From assembly GCA_035505095.1 (NCBI GenBank), contig DATJRE010000183.1, forward strand, positions 1-22,050: a DNA stretch of 22,050 bases, read 5' to 3'. Positions within the stretch are counted from its first letter, which is position 1. Every line of letters starts with the position of its first letter. Below the pieces are notes generated by a model, which did not search any database, had not been told where the DNA came from, and was given only the letters and a program-made list of their open reading frames with translations. The stretch comes from JOPF133 sp035505095. GTDB taxonomy: Bacteria; Acidobacteriota; Terriglobia; Bryobacterales; Bryobacteraceae. Positions 6,234 through 15,331 of this stretch are shown in pieces. A program made the translations under genes and the position numbers.

Positions 6234-9200
6234 ATGCGCGGCAAATTGCGTGGGTTCTTCTGGGTCGCCCTGCTGGCCGGTATGGCCGGCGCGGGCTGGC
6301 TGGTCTTCGGCCAAAGTTCCAATGACGACAAGCTCTGGCAGCACCGCAACCTGGGCAAAGCCTTCTACGAGAATCCTACTCTTCACAAAGAGGCCGTGGA
6401 CGAGCTGCGCCAGGCCCTCGCCCTGGCCCCCAATTCCGTCCGCGACCAGTTGAACTACGGCTTGGCCCTGCTGCGGCAGGGCGATATGGATGCGGCCACT
6501 GCCGAGCTGCAGAAGGTCCAGCAGCGCGACCCCACCCTGCCGCACACCTGGTTCAACCTGGGGCTGGTTTACAAAAAGGAAAATGAGGTCGACCAGGCCC
6601 TCGCCCAGTTCCAGCAAATGGTCAAGCTGGTGCCCGCCGAACCCATCGGCCATTACCAGTTGGGCGTAATCTACAAGCTGAAAGGCGATACCGCCGCCGC
6701 CATCGCCCAGTTCGAAACCGCCCGCGACCTCAACCCCCGCTTGGCCGCCGCCCACTTCCAGCTCTTCGGCCTCTACCGCCAGGCCGGCCGCGCCGATCAA
6801 TCCGCCGCCGAGCTGCGCATCTTCCAGCAGCTCAAAAAGGAGCAGGAGGGCGCCGCCGTCCCCGAAGACGTCGAGTGGTGCCAGTACGCCGAGCTGTATG
6901 ACCCCATCGACATCCCCGCGCCGCCCCTCTCCCCGCCGTCTTACCGCGAAGAAAAACTGGCCGACGGCTTCCGTGGACCCGGCTCCGGCGTGGCCGTCCT
7001 CCCGAGCGCGAACGGCCGCCCCGACCTGATTGCCTGGTCGCCCACCCGCGTGGCCCTGTTTCGCAACGGCGCCACCCTGGCCGCCAATTCCGGCCTGGAG
7101 CAACTGCGCGGCGTCCGCTTCATCGCCCCCGGCGATTTCGATAACGACGGCCTGCCTGACCTCTGCGTCCTCACCTCCCAGGGTGCCGTGCTCTACCGCA
7201 ACACCGGAACCGGCTTCGTCAAACACGCCGACCTCGCCGCCGGCTCCTTCCGCAAAGCCGTCTGGATCGATTACGATCACGATTACGACGAAGACCTGAT
7301 CCTGGTGGGCGACGATTCGCGCCTGCTCCGCAATAACGGGGAGGCCGGATTCAGCGACGAAACCAAGCGGTTTCCGTTCGTCCCCGGCCGCGCCCTCGAT
7401 GCCGTCCGCTTCGATCTGCTACCCGACACTCCGGGCTTCGACCTGGTGGTCTCCTACGCCGCGCGCCCCGGCGTGCTCTACCGCGACCGCCTGGGCGGCG
7501 CCTATCAAGCCGTACCGCTTGATGCCCTCCCGCCCGACGCCACCGGTCTGGTCGCCGCCGACGTCAACCACGATGGCTTCACTGACTTGGAGTTCGCACC
7601 CGCCCACCTGCTCCTCAACCGCGCCGGCAAACTCCAGGCCGCGCCGCAGCCCGCCCCGCGCCCCTTCCCCGTCGCCTTTGCCGCCGCCGACTTCACCGGC
7701 AACGGGCGCCTGGATTGGGCCGGCGTCCAGGACGATGGAACCCTGGTGGTCCATCGCGATGTCACCCCCAACTACGGCAACTGGATCGAAGTCGCGCTCA
7801 ACGGCGTGAAGAACGCCAAGCTTTCGGTGAACGCCAAAGTCGAGGTGAAGGCCGGCGCCAGCTACGAAAAGCAGACCTACGCCGGCATCCCCCTGGTATT
7901 CCGCCTGGGCGCCCGCGCCGCCGTGGACACCGTCCGCATCACCTGGCCCAACGGCCTCATCCAGAATGAAACCAAGCCGCCGCTCAACCGCGTCCTCGCC
8001 GTCAAGGAAGCGCCGCGCCTGGCCGGCTCCTGCCCCATGATCTTCACCTGGAACGGCGGCCGTTTTCAATTTGTCACCGACGTGCTCGGCGTAGCGCCTT
8101 TGGGCGCCAGCTCCGGCGATGGCCAATTCTTCCCCGTTGACCACCAGGAGTACGTCTCCATCCCCGCCGCTCTGCTGCGCCCGCGCGATGGATTCTACCA
8201 GGTCCGCATGACCGAGGAACTGCGCGAAGTCTCCTACATCGACCAGATCCAGCTCATGGCCCTGGACCATCCCGCGGACACTCAGATCGTCACCAACGAA
8301 AAGTTTAAATCGCCGCCATTCCCGGAATTCCGTCTGTACGGCTCCAACCACCGCATCTACCCCACCTCCGCGCGCGACAGCCACGGCAACAATGTCCTGC
8401 CGGCCCTGCTCGCCATCGACCGCCATTACCCCGACGCCTTCCGCCGCGACCACGCCGGCGTCGCCGAACTCCACACTCTCGACCTTAACTTCGCCGGCGC
8501 CGCGCCCGATGGCAAGGCCGTCCTGGTGCTGCAAGGCTGGGTGGATTGGGCCGATGGCAGCACCTTCCTTTCCGCCACCGAAGCCCACCGCGACCTGGTC
8601 TTCCCGTATCTTCAGGTCAAGGATGCGCAGGGAAATTGGAAAACCGTCATCGAAGACATGGGCATGCCCTCCGGTAAGCCCAAGACCATCGCGGTCGACC
8701 TCACCGGCAAGTTCCTTTCCGCCTCCCGCGAGGTCCGCATCGTCACCAACCTGTGCGTCTACTGGGACCAGATCTACCTGTTCGACAACAACGCCCCACC
8801 GCCGGCGCGCCTCACCGATATCCCCATCGCTTCCGCCGACCTGCATTTCCGCGGCTTCTCGCGGGTCTCCATCGACCCTGAGCGTAAGCAGCCTGAGTCC
8901 TTCGACTACCAGACCACCCGCGCCACGTCCATGTGGAATCCGACCCCCGGCAATTACACCCGCTACGGCCCCGTGGCCGATCTGCTGCGCCAGCCTGACG
9001 ACCTCATGGTGATTATGGGATCCGGCGACGAGATCCGCATGCGCTTCCCCGCCGCCGGCCTGCCGCCCCTACCGCCCGGCTGGACCCGCGACTACCTGCT
9101 GCTGGTCGGCGGCTGGGCCAAGGACGCCGACGCCAACACGGCCTTCTCGCAATCGGTGCTCCCGTTGCCGTTCCACGCCATGTCCCGCTACCCCTACTCG

Positions 9201-9320
9201 GCGAAGGAGCATTACCCCGACGACCCCGCGCACCGCGCCTACCTGCGTGACTATCTCACCCGCCCCGCCCTGCGCCTCATCCGTCCTCTGGCCCCCACTG
9301 CGCCGGCGGCCACGCCATAA
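6234..9320 (+). CDS. Exported TPR - FG-GAP/VCBS - ASPIC/UnbV multidomain protein
   Basis: 1028 residues. An N-terminal hydrophobic segment (FFWVALLAGMAGAGWLVFG) can serve as signal or anchor. Residues about 35-215 contain several TPR units (NYGLALLRQGDMDAATAELQ, TWFNLGLVYKKENEVDQALA, YQLGVIYKLKGDTAAAIAQF), suggesting protein-protein contacts. Residues about 235-510 contain FG-GAP/VCBS motifs (GDFDNDGLPDLCVL, IDYDHDYDEDLILVGD, ADVNHDGFTDLEF). An ASPIC/UnbV-like segment follows at about 515-600 (NWIEVALNGVKNAKLSVNAK, then VRITWPNGLIQNET). A further region of about 400 residues, rich in Trp/Tyr/Asp, completes the protein and has no domain I can name. The ATG at 6234 is chosen because it begins the hydrophobic segment. 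The biochemical role is unknown; a surface or periplasmic location is inferred. Confidence 0.88.
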   Translation: MRGKLRGFFWVALLAGMAGAGWLVFGQSSNDDKLWQHRNLGKAFYENPTLHKEAVDELRQALALAPNSVRDQLNYGLALLRQGDMDAATAELQKVQQRDPTLPHTWFNLGLVYKKENEVDQALAQFQQMVKLVPAEPIGHYQLGVIYKLKGDTAAAIAQFETARDLNPRLAAAHFQLFGLYRQAGRADQSAAELRIFQQLKKEQEGAAVPEDVEWCQYAELYDPIDIPAPPLSPPSYREEKLADGFRGPGSGVAVLPSANGRPDLIAWSPTRVALFRNGATLAANSGLEQLRGVRFIAPGDFDNDGLPDLCVLTSQGAVLYRNTGTGFVKHADLAAGSFRKAVWIDYDHDYDEDLILVGDDSRLLRNNGEAGFSDETKRFPFVPGRALDAVRFDLLPDTPGFDLVVSYAARPGVLYRDRLGGAYQAVPLDALPPDATGLVAADVNHDGFTDLEFAPAHLLLNRAGKLQAAPQPAPRPFPVAFAAADFTGNGRLDWAGVQDDGTLVVHRDVTPNYGNWIEVALNGVKNAKLSVNAKVEVKAGASYEKQTYAGIPLVFRLGARAAVDTVRITWPNGLIQNETKPPLNRVLAVKEAPRLAGSCPMIFTWNGGRFQFVTDVLGVAPLGASSGDGQFFPVDHQEYVSIPAALLRPRDGFYQVRMTEELREVSYIDQIQLMALDHPADTQIVTNEKFKSPPFPEFRLYGSNHRIYPTSARDSHGNNVLPALLAIDRHYPDAFRRDHAGVAELHTLDLNFAGAAPDGKAVLVLQGWVDWADGSTFLSATEAHRDLVFPYLQVKDAQGNWKTVIEDMGMPSGKPKTIAVDLTGKFLSASREVRIVTNLCVYWDQIYLFDNNAPPPARLTDIPIASADLHFRGFSRVSIDPERKQPESFDYQTTRATSMWNPTPGNYTRYGPVADLLRQPDDLMVIMGSGDEIRMRFPAAGLPPLPPGWTRDYLLLVGGWAKDADANTAFSQSVLPLPFHAMSRYPYSAKEHYPDDPAHRAYLRDYLTRPALRLIRPLAPTAPAATP

Positions 9321-9482
9321 AGACCGGGTTCGAAGGGTCGCGCCATCCGCCGGTCAGCGATAAGATATAGCCGTGCCGGCGGCCGCGCAGGATGGTTCAC
9401 ATCGGATCCCCGAGGATCAGCAAGAGGTCCGCCTGCCGCAAAGTATTTCAATGATCCAAAAGTGATCCCAGGAGATCGCCTG

Positions 9483-10832
9483 ATGACCCTACCCGCCCCC
9501 ATCCGCTCCGCAGTAACATTCATGCTTCTGTGTGCGCCCGCGGCTGCGCAGAACGTACTCGCGCCAACCCCGCCCATGGGATGGAACAGTTGGGACTCCT
9601 TTGGCACCGGTGTCACCGAGGCCGAAGTCAAGGCCAATGCCGACTACATGGCAAAGAACCTCGCCGCCCACGGATGGCAATACATCGTGGTCGATATCCA
9701 ATGGTCCGAGCCCAATCCGAAGACCCACGGCTACCGCCCCGATACCGAACTCGTGATGGATACCCATGGCCGCCTCATGCCCGCGCCGAATCGCTTCCCG
9801 TCGGCAGCCGATGGAAAGGGCTTTAAGCCGCTCGCCGATTATGTCCACTCGAAGGGCCTGAAATTCGGCATCCATATCATGCGCGGCATTCCGCGCCGCG
9901 CCGTCGATCGCGACCTTCCCATCGCCGGCAGCGCTCACAAAGCCTCCCAAGTCGCCGACAAGAACTCCATCTGCCGTTGGAATACCGATATGTATGGCGT
10001 CGATGTGACCAAACCCGGCGGGCAGGATTACTACGACTCCATCGCCAGACTTTACGCGGAATGGGGTGTGGACTTCATCAAGGCCGACGACATGTTCGGG
10101 TTCGGCGAAGGCGGCGACCACTCCAGCGAGATCGCCGCGCTCAGCACCGCGCTGCGCAAGACCGGACGCCCCATCGTGCTCAGCCTCTCGCCCGGAACTC
10201 GCGATGCCGGCAAAGCGGCCTTCATCGGCAGGTACGCCCAAATGTGGCGCATCTCGGGCGACTTCTGGGATCGCTGGGCGGACCTCAAACGCCAGTTTCC
10301 CAACTTCACGAAATGGAACCCCTATGTCAAACCCGGCAACTGGCCCGATGGCGACATGCTTCCCCTCGGCCACATCGGTATCCGCGCCGAACGCGGCGAC
10401 CCTCGCATGTCGCTGCTGACCCACGATGAGCAGCGGACCCTCATCACGCTCTGGTCCATCGCGCGCTCACCGCTCATGTTCGGCGGGAACCTCCCGGACA
10501 ATGACCAGTGGACGCTCAACCTCATCACCAATGACGAAGTGCTGGCCGTAGACCAGAAGGCCGTCTCCAGCCGGGAACTGTTCACCCGCGGCGACCAGGT
10601 TGCATGGATCGCCCAGTTGCCCGGCTCAACCGCCAAATACCTCGCCATATTCAACACCGGCGACGCGCAGGACCAGGACATTCAAGTGAACTGGTCCGAT
10701 CTGGGCTTGCCGACGGACTGCACCGTGCGGGACCTTTGGGCGAAGCACGAGCTTGGAAGCAAACAAACCGGTCAGACCTTTAAAATTGCGCCCCACGCAT
10801 CGGCCTTCTACCGGGTCTCGCCGCGGCGTTAA
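9483..10832 (+). CDS. Exported GH27 alpha-galactosidase-like glycoside hydrolase
   Basis: 449 aa from the ATG at 9483, preceded by AGGAG at 8 nt; an in-frame GTG at 9462 is less likely. Residues 1-23 form a signal peptide ending in APAAAQ. The mature protein starts with the GH27 hallmark TPPMGWNSWDSFG. The likely nucleophile is Asp202 in VDFIKADDMFG, and the likely acid/base is Asp260 in MWRISGDFWDRW (the R-x3-D arrangement of the family). A C-terminal beta-domain ends in HASAFYRVS. Retaining GH27 enzymes release terminal alpha-galactose or related sugars. The insert between residues about 85 and 165, including FGIHIMRGIPRRAV, marks a bacterial subgroup whose exact substrate I cannot give. 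The nearby GH20 gene fits a glycan-degrading lifestyle. Confidence 0.92.
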   Translation: MTLPAPIRSAVTFMLLCAPAAAQNVLAPTPPMGWNSWDSFGTGVTEAEVKANADYMAKNLAAHGWQYIVVDIQWSEPNPKTHGYRPDTELVMDTHGRLMPAPNRFPSAADGKGFKPLADYVHSKGLKFGIHIMRGIPRRAVDRDLPIAGSAHKASQVADKNSICRWNTDMYGVDVTKPGGQDYYDSIARLYAEWGVDFIKADDMFGFGEGGDHSSEIAALSTALRKTGRPIVLSLSPGTRDAGKAAFIGRYAQMWRISGDFWDRWADLKRQFPNFTKWNPYVKPGNWPDGDMLPLGHIGIRAERGDPRMSLLTHDEQRTLITLWSIARSPLMFGGNLPDNDQWTLNLITNDEVLAVDQKAVSSRELFTRGDQVAWIAQLPGSTAKYLAIFNTGDAQDQDIQVNWSDLGLPTDCTVRDLWAKHELGSKQTGQTFKIAPHASAFYRVSPRR

Positions 10833-10850
10833 GAGGCGCTGCAGCCCCAC

Positions 10851-11690
10851 TCACCTCGATGCACGCCGGCGCGGTGTTCGCGACTCAATCGCCGACAGCC
10901 GCAGGTAGGCCGCCGCCGTTCGCAGCCGCACTCCTTCCTTATCGTCTTCGAGCAGCGGGGTCAACTCCTCCCGCATGGCCGGGTCGTCGCGCAGCGCCAG
11001 CGAATGCACCGCCGCCGCGCGCACCGTCCAGTTGTTGTCGTAGAGCGCGTCCTTCAGCGCCGGAATCAGCGCCGGGTCTTTGTCCCTGCCAAGCAGCAGC
11101 ACCGCCGTGGCGCGGCCCGAAACCCCCGGGTCGGTGAGCAGCGCCTGCATCGAAGCGATCCCTTGCCCCAGGCCCGGCACCGGCACGAACCCCATCCCCT
11201 CGCGCACGGCATACAAAAACGTGGTGGTCGGCGTATGCATCATGCGCAGCGCCTGCCGCATCTGGGCCGTGATGTATCCCGACGCGGTCTTGTTTTGCCC
11301 CTCCACCACCGATAGCAGCGCCTGCTTCCCAGCCGGGTCGTGCAGGCTCCACAAGGCCTTCGCCGCGGCGAAACTCACCTCCGGCACCGGATCTTCCAGC
11401 GCTTTGTGCAAGGCGGCAATCGCCGGCTTCCCCTTCACATCGGCCAGACTGGCCACCACCGCCACGCGCACCTGTACGTCCTTGTCATCCACCATCCCGA
11501 GCAGTAGCGCCAGCAGCGGCCCGCGGTCCGATGCCAGGCTCAGCGCCACCACCGCCTGTTTCCGTGTATCCGGATTATGGGCGCTCAGCGCGTGCTGCAG
11601 CATATCCGTGCACTGCGCCGCCTTCTCCGCGGCGGGCGCCCCCGCCATCGCCATCGGGAACAGCATCATCCACACCAGTCGCTCTCTCAT
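10851..11690 (-). CDS. Exported HEAT-repeat protein
   Basis: From the ATG at 11690 the product is 279 aa and starts with a signal peptide (MRERLVWMMLFPMAMAGAPA). An ATG at 11723 is an alternative with a G-rich sequence ahead of it but gives a longer basic N-terminus. The mature part is built of HEAT-like helical pairs: DTRKQAVVALSLASDRGPLL, VQVRVAVVASLADVKGKPAI, PEVSFAAAKALWSLHDPAGK, SGRATAVLLLGRDKDPALIP and WTVRAAAVHSLALRDDPAMR. HEAT solenoids usually act as binding scaffolds, and no catalytic motif is visible. The protein ends in an Arg-rich tail. It converges with the GH27 gene, 18 bp away. Its partner is unknown. Confidence 0.85.
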   Translation of the reverse strand: MRERLVWMMLFPMAMAGAPAAEKAAQCTDMLQHALSAHNPDTRKQAVVALSLASDRGPLLALLLGMVDDKDVQVRVAVVASLADVKGKPAIAALHKALEDPVPEVSFAAAKALWSLHDPAGKQALLSVVEGQNKTASGYITAQMRQALRMMHTPTTTFLYAVREGMGFVPVPGLGQGIASMQALLTDPGVSGRATAVLLLGRDKDPALIPALKDALYDNNWTVRAAAVHSLALRDDPAMREELTPLLEDDKEGVRLRTAAAYLRLSAIESRTPRRRASR

Positions 11691-11761
11691 CGATTCCGAT
11701 TTCCCTCGCCGTGATCGAATCATACATCCCCCGGTCCCTCGCGAGTGCAATCCCCCTCAAA

Positions 11762-11861
11762 TCTCCGCTCGACCCCAAAACCTGACGCGGAGGCGCGAAG
11801 TCGCGGAGAAATTCGCGGAGAAGACATTTCGACCTCTCCCAGCCTTCCTCCGCGCGGTGAG
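11762..11861. repeat. Copy 1 of a 100-bp direct repeat
   Basis: This 100-bp sequence recurs at 11914-12013 with 5 mismatches. The core 11770-11840 is identical over 71 bp. The unit contains a short internal duplication of TCGCGGAGAA. No coding function is apparent. Confidence 0.95.
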
Positions 11862-11913
11862 GCGGCCCTCTGCCTATCCGAAATCCCCGCTAGCTCCGCG
11901 TCTCCCAGAAACG

Positions 11914-12013
11914 TCTCCACCCGACCCCAAAACCTGACGCGGAGGCGCGAAGTCGCGGAGAAATTCGCGGAGAAGACATTTCGACCTCTCCCGGCCTTCC
12001 TCGGCGCGATGAG
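11914..12013. repeat. Copy 2 of the 100-bp direct repeat
   Basis: Second copy, offset 152 bp from the first, with 95 of 100 positions matching. Just downstream (12078-12098) is a related segment in opposite orientation (CTCCGCGTCTCCGCGG). The whole spacer 11691-12167 between the HEAT and GH20 genes is therefore mostly repeat DNA, and I see no gene in it. It resembles the dispersed intergenic repeats common in soil bacterial genomes, which is from memory and untested. Confidence 0.95.
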
Positions 12014-12167
12014 CCGGGCCCCGCAGGCGTTTACTCTCCCTTTGGTCCTCTCCGCGCCTCCGGGCCCAGAGGGCACGCCTCCGCGTCTCCGCGGTGAAAC
12101 GGGCCCAGCCCCGCGGTGAAGCGAACCCCCGCCCCGCTTTGCTACTGTGGAAGTGTCCCCCACAGCC

Positions 12168-14315
12168 ATGCGCATCGCCATCAAGCTTCTCCTCCTGGCC
12201 GGCGCCGCCACGCCGCCGCTCCTGGCCGCCGTCCCGGCTCTCATGCCGATGCCGGTCAAGGTCCAGACCACCCCCGGCCGAATGGCCATCGATGCCAATT
12301 TCGTCGTCCAGACCGTCGGCGGCGCCAACGCCCGCCTCGCCCCCGCCGTGCGCGCCTTCCTCGCCCGCGTCTCCCGCCAGACCGGCATCCTCTACGCCCC
12401 CGCCGGAGGCCCCCTCACCCCCGCGGCCGCCGACCCCCGCCGCCTGGTCATCGATTGCGCCGGCGGCCCCGACTATCCCACCCTCGGCGAAGACGAATCC
12501 TACACTCTCGACGTCTCCGAGGGCCAAGCCCGCATCCAGGCCGCCACCGCCGAAGGTGCCATCCACGGCCTCGCCACCTTCGCCCAACTCATCCAGCCCG
12601 GCCCCGACGGCTTCCAGGTCTCCGGCGTCCACATTGAAGACCGCCCGCGCTTTCCCTGGCGCGGCCTCATGCTCGATGTCTGCCGCCACTGGATGCCCGT
12701 CGACGTCATCAAGCGCAACCTCGACGCCATGTCCGCCGTGAAGCTCAACGTCCTTCACTGGCACCTCTCTGAAGATCAGGGCTTCCGGGTCGAAAGCAAG
12801 CGCTATCCGCGTCTCCAGGAAATGGGCTCCAACGGCGAGTACTACACCCAGGACCAGGTCCGCGAAATTGTCGCCTACGCCCGCGACCGCGGCATCCGCG
12901 TGGTCCCCGAATTCGACGTGCCCGGCCATAGCGGCTCCTGGTTCCTGGGTTACCCCGAACTCTCCGCCTCGCCGGGTCCCTTCACTCTCGGCGGCCGCGG
13001 CAGCCCCTCCGTGATGGACCCGTCCAAGGAGAGCACCTACACTTTCCTCGATGGCTTCATCGGCGAAATGGCCCAGCTCTTCCCCGATCCCTACTACCAC
13101 ATCGGTGGCGACGAGGTAAGCCCGCGCGCCTGGAACCAGTCCGACACCATCCAGGCCTTCGCCCGGGAGCACAACCTCAAGGACGCTCCCGCCATCCAGG
13201 TCTATTTCAACCAGCGCCTCTTGAAGATCGTGCAGAAGTACGGTAAGACCATGGTCGGATGGGACGAAATTCTGGTGCCCGGCCTGCCCACCGATGCCGT
13301 CATCCAGTCGTGGCGCGGCCAGAAGTCCCTGGCCGAGGCCGCCTCCAAGGGGTATCGTGGCATCCTCTCCTGGGGCTACTACCTGGACCACCTCAGCCCC
13401 GCCTCCTACCACTACGGCATCGACCCGCTGGGCGGCGATGCCGCTAACCTCACCCCCGAGCAGGCCGCTCGAATCCTCGGCGGCGAGGCCTGTATGTGGG
13501 CCGAGCTGGTCGGTCCCGAATCCGTCGATTCGCGCATCTGGCCCCGCACCGCGGCCATCGCCGAGCGCCTCTGGTCCCCCAAGGATGTCACCAACGTGGA
13601 CTCCATGTATGCCCGCCTCGATCCCGTCAGCCGCAATCTGGAATTCACCGGCGTGATGCATCGCGCCTACTATCAACCCATGCTCGACCGCATCGCCGGC
13701 GACCAACCCGTCGGTCCGCTGCGCACCCTCGCCGACGCCGTCGAGGCCCTGGGACTGGGCACCGGCCGCACCGGCCGCCCCACCGGCACCATGCCCCTGA
13801 ACCGGTTTGTGGACGCCTGCCTGCCCGAAAGCGAAGTGGACCGTTCCATGGAGTTGGCCGCCCGCCGCTTCGTCGCTAACCCGGCCGCCGACCGCGACGA
13901 CGAGGCCCTCCTGCGCCGCCAGTTTACCGCCTGGGCCGCCAACGACGCGCTCTTCCAGCCGCTGGCGGAGAACAATAAACTGCTCGCCGAAGTGGCGCCG
14001 CTCTCCAAGGAACTTTCCTCCCTCGGCGAGGCCGGCATCCGCCTGCTCGATTACCTCGCGCCGCGTGCCGAGCCGTCCGAGGGCGGAAAAAAGAAGCTCA
14101 GCGGCAAGGCCCGCAAAGCTGAACTCGCTGCCCTGAGAGCCGCCCAGGCCGGCAAAGCCGAGTGGCTCGCCCAAGAGAACGCCGAAATCGCCCGCCTTGA
14201 AAAGCCCCCGCGCCGCGGCAACGCTTCGGGTGGTCCGCCAACCGCATCCGCGGATGTGCGTCTGGCTGCCTACCGCCCGGTCAAAGTGTTGGCCGACGCC
14301 CTGGCCGCAAAATAG
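12168..14315 (+). CDS. Exported GH20 beta-N-acetylhexosaminidase
   Basis: 715 aa from the ATG at 12168; an in-frame GTG at 12147 would add 7 residues ahead of a good signal peptide (MRIAIKLLLLAGAATPPLLA). Residues about 22-155 are the GH20b-like N-terminal domain. The GH20 catalytic barrel starts at PWRGLMLDVCRHWMPVDVIK (residue about 163) and includes LNVLHWHLSEDQGFR, VVPEFDVPGHSGSW and the catalytic pair Asp315-Glu316 in HIGGDEVSP, followed by ACMWAELVGPE. The enzyme removes terminal GlcNAc or GalNAc by substrate-assisted catalysis, acting on chitin fragments, murein or glycoproteins. Beyond about residue 500 is an extra region of roughly 200 residues, helical with a Lys/Ala/Glu-rich stretch, with no domain I recognise. 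No carbohydrate transporter is seen in the window. Confidence 0.94.
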   Translation: MRIAIKLLLLAGAATPPLLAAVPALMPMPVKVQTTPGRMAIDANFVVQTVGGANARLAPAVRAFLARVSRQTGILYAPAGGPLTPAAADPRRLVIDCAGGPDYPTLGEDESYTLDVSEGQARIQAATAEGAIHGLATFAQLIQPGPDGFQVSGVHIEDRPRFPWRGLMLDVCRHWMPVDVIKRNLDAMSAVKLNVLHWHLSEDQGFRVESKRYPRLQEMGSNGEYYTQDQVREIVAYARDRGIRVVPEFDVPGHSGSWFLGYPELSASPGPFTLGGRGSPSVMDPSKESTYTFLDGFIGEMAQLFPDPYYHIGGDEVSPRAWNQSDTIQAFAREHNLKDAPAIQVYFNQRLLKIVQKYGKTMVGWDEILVPGLPTDAVIQSWRGQKSLAEAASKGYRGILSWGYYLDHLSPASYHYGIDPLGGDAANLTPEQAARILGGEACMWAELVGPESVDSRIWPRTAAIAERLWSPKDVTNVDSMYARLDPVSRNLEFTGVMHRAYYQPMLDRIAGDQPVGPLRTLADAVEALGLGTGRTGRPTGTMPLNRFVDACLPESEVDRSMELAARRFVANPAADRDDEALLRRQFTAWAANDALFQPLAENNKLLAEVAPLSKELSSLGEAGIRLLDYLAPRAEPSEGGKKKLSGKARKAELAALRAAQAGKAEWLAQENAEIARLEKPPRRGNASGGPPTASADVRLAAYRPVKVLADALAAK

Positions 14316-14418
14316 CCCACCGGGGTCGCGGAAACCGAGGGCAGATCGTGATCGCCGCGCGGCGGAAATTGGGATGGAGAATTAGCCCGGCCTGGCCGCA
14401 GCGCGCGGCCGGCGCCGG

Positions 14419-15018
14419 TCACATCTCGCGGCGGCCTTCCATGGCCTTCGAAATGGTGACTTCATCGGCGAATTCGAGGTCGCTGCCGACGGGGATTCCC
14501 ATGGCGATGCGCGTCACCTTCACCCCCAGCGGCTTCAGCAGGCGGGCCAGGTAGACCGCCGTAGCTTCGCCCTCGACGGTGGGATTCGTAGCCACGATTA
14601 CCTCCTGGATTTCGCCCTGGCCGATGCGCTCCACCAGCCCCTTGATCTTGAGTGCGTCGGGGCCGATGCCGCGCAAGGGCGACATCGCGCCATGCAGCAC
14701 GTGATAGCGGCCGTTGAACTGGCGGGTGGTCTCGATGCCCACGATGTTGTGCGGCTCCTCCACCACGCAAACCACCTGGGCATCGCGGTTGGGGTCGCTG
14801 CAATACTGGCATAGCTCGCTGTCGCTGATGTTATTGCAGACGCGGCACAGGCCCAGCTTGTCCTTGACGTCCAGCACGGCCTGCGCCAGGTGTTCGGCGT
14901 CGTCGCGGCTGGCGCGCAGCACGTGGAAGGCGAGGCGCTGGGCGGACTTCTGGCCGATGCCGGGCAACCGCTTAAACTCCGTGATCAGCCGCGCGAGCGG
15001 TTCGGCAAAGTCGGGCAT
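14419..15018 (-). CDS. recR: Recombination mediator RecR
   Basis: 199 aa, the standard RecR length. The helix-hairpin-helix region is FKRLPGIGQKSAQRLAFHVL. The zinc finger uses Cys58, Cys61, Cys70 and Cys73 (LCRVC, LCQYC). The Toprim domain covers about residues 81-175, with VVCVVEEPHNIVGIE, HGAMSPLRGIGPD and VIVATNPTVEGEAT. The end ITRIAMGIPVGSDLEF-like segment (residues about 169-183) is conserved. RecR works with RecO, and with RecF, to load RecA at gapped DNA. It is the last gene of the dnaX-ybaB-recR unit, starting 3 nt after the ybaB stop. Confidence 0.97.
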   Translation of the reverse strand: MPDFAEPLARLITEFKRLPGIGQKSAQRLAFHVLRASRDDAEHLAQAVLDVKDKLGLCRVCNNISDSELCQYCSDPNRDAQVVCVVEEPHNIVGIETTRQFNGRYHVLHGAMSPLRGIGPDALKIKGLVERIGQGEIQEVIVATNPTVEGEATAVYLARLLKPLGVKVTRIAMGIPVGSDLEFADEVTISKAMEGRREM

Positions 15019-15021
15019 CGC

Positions 15022-15330
15022 TTAGAACATGCCCGGCGGCAGGCCCATCCCGCCCAACATGCCGCCCATCTTCTGCTGAATCGCTCCATCCACTTTCTTG
15101 ATGGCCTCGCTTGCGGCGGCCACAATCAAATCCTGGAGCATTTCGATGTCCCCAGCCACCTCGGGGTCGATCTTCACCGAGAGCAGATTTTTCTGGCCGT
15201 CCATCTGGACGCTCACCATGCCTCCGCCGGCGGTGGCCTCCACTTTGATCTGCGCGATCTCCTGCTGGAGCTTGGCCTGCATCTCCTGCGCCTGGCGCAT
15301 CATCTGCTGCATGTTGCCGGGTATTTTCAC
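15022..15330 (-). CDS. ybaB: YbaB/EbfC family nucleoid-associated protein
   Basis: 102 aa if it starts at the GTG at 15330. That start has a strong AAGGAG 7 nt upstream, lying inside the end of dnaX, and leaves a 1-nt gap after the dnaX stop. A Met codon at 15312 would drop the first six residues. The family pattern is clear: NMQQMMRQAQEMQAKLQQEI, then VEATAGGGMVSVQMDGQKNL, then VKIDPEVAGDIEMLQDLIVA, and a Gly/Met-rich tail (MGGMLGGMGLPPGMF). EbfC proteins are dimeric, bind DNA and organise the nucleoid. The gene lies between dnaX and recR, as in very many bacteria. Confidence 0.95.
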   Translation of the reverse strand: MKIPGNMQQMMRQAQEMQAKLQQEIAQIKVEATAGGGMVSVQMDGQKNLLSVKIDPEVAGDIEMLQDLIVAAASEAIKKVDGAIQQKMGGMLGGMGLPPGMF

Positions 15331-15331
15331 G

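Noticed and set aside
7419..8846. Open frame (475 codons) opposite the TPR-VCBS gene
   Set aside because: Mirror frame with a low-complexity product; the plus strand has clear TPR and FG-GAP motifs.
11874..14174. Long open frame (766 codons) on the minus strand opposite the GH20 gene
   Set aside because: The GH20 motifs and catalytic Asp-Glu are on the plus strand. The antisense product is Gly/Ala/Val-rich low-complexity, as expected from a mirror frame in GC-rich coding DNA.
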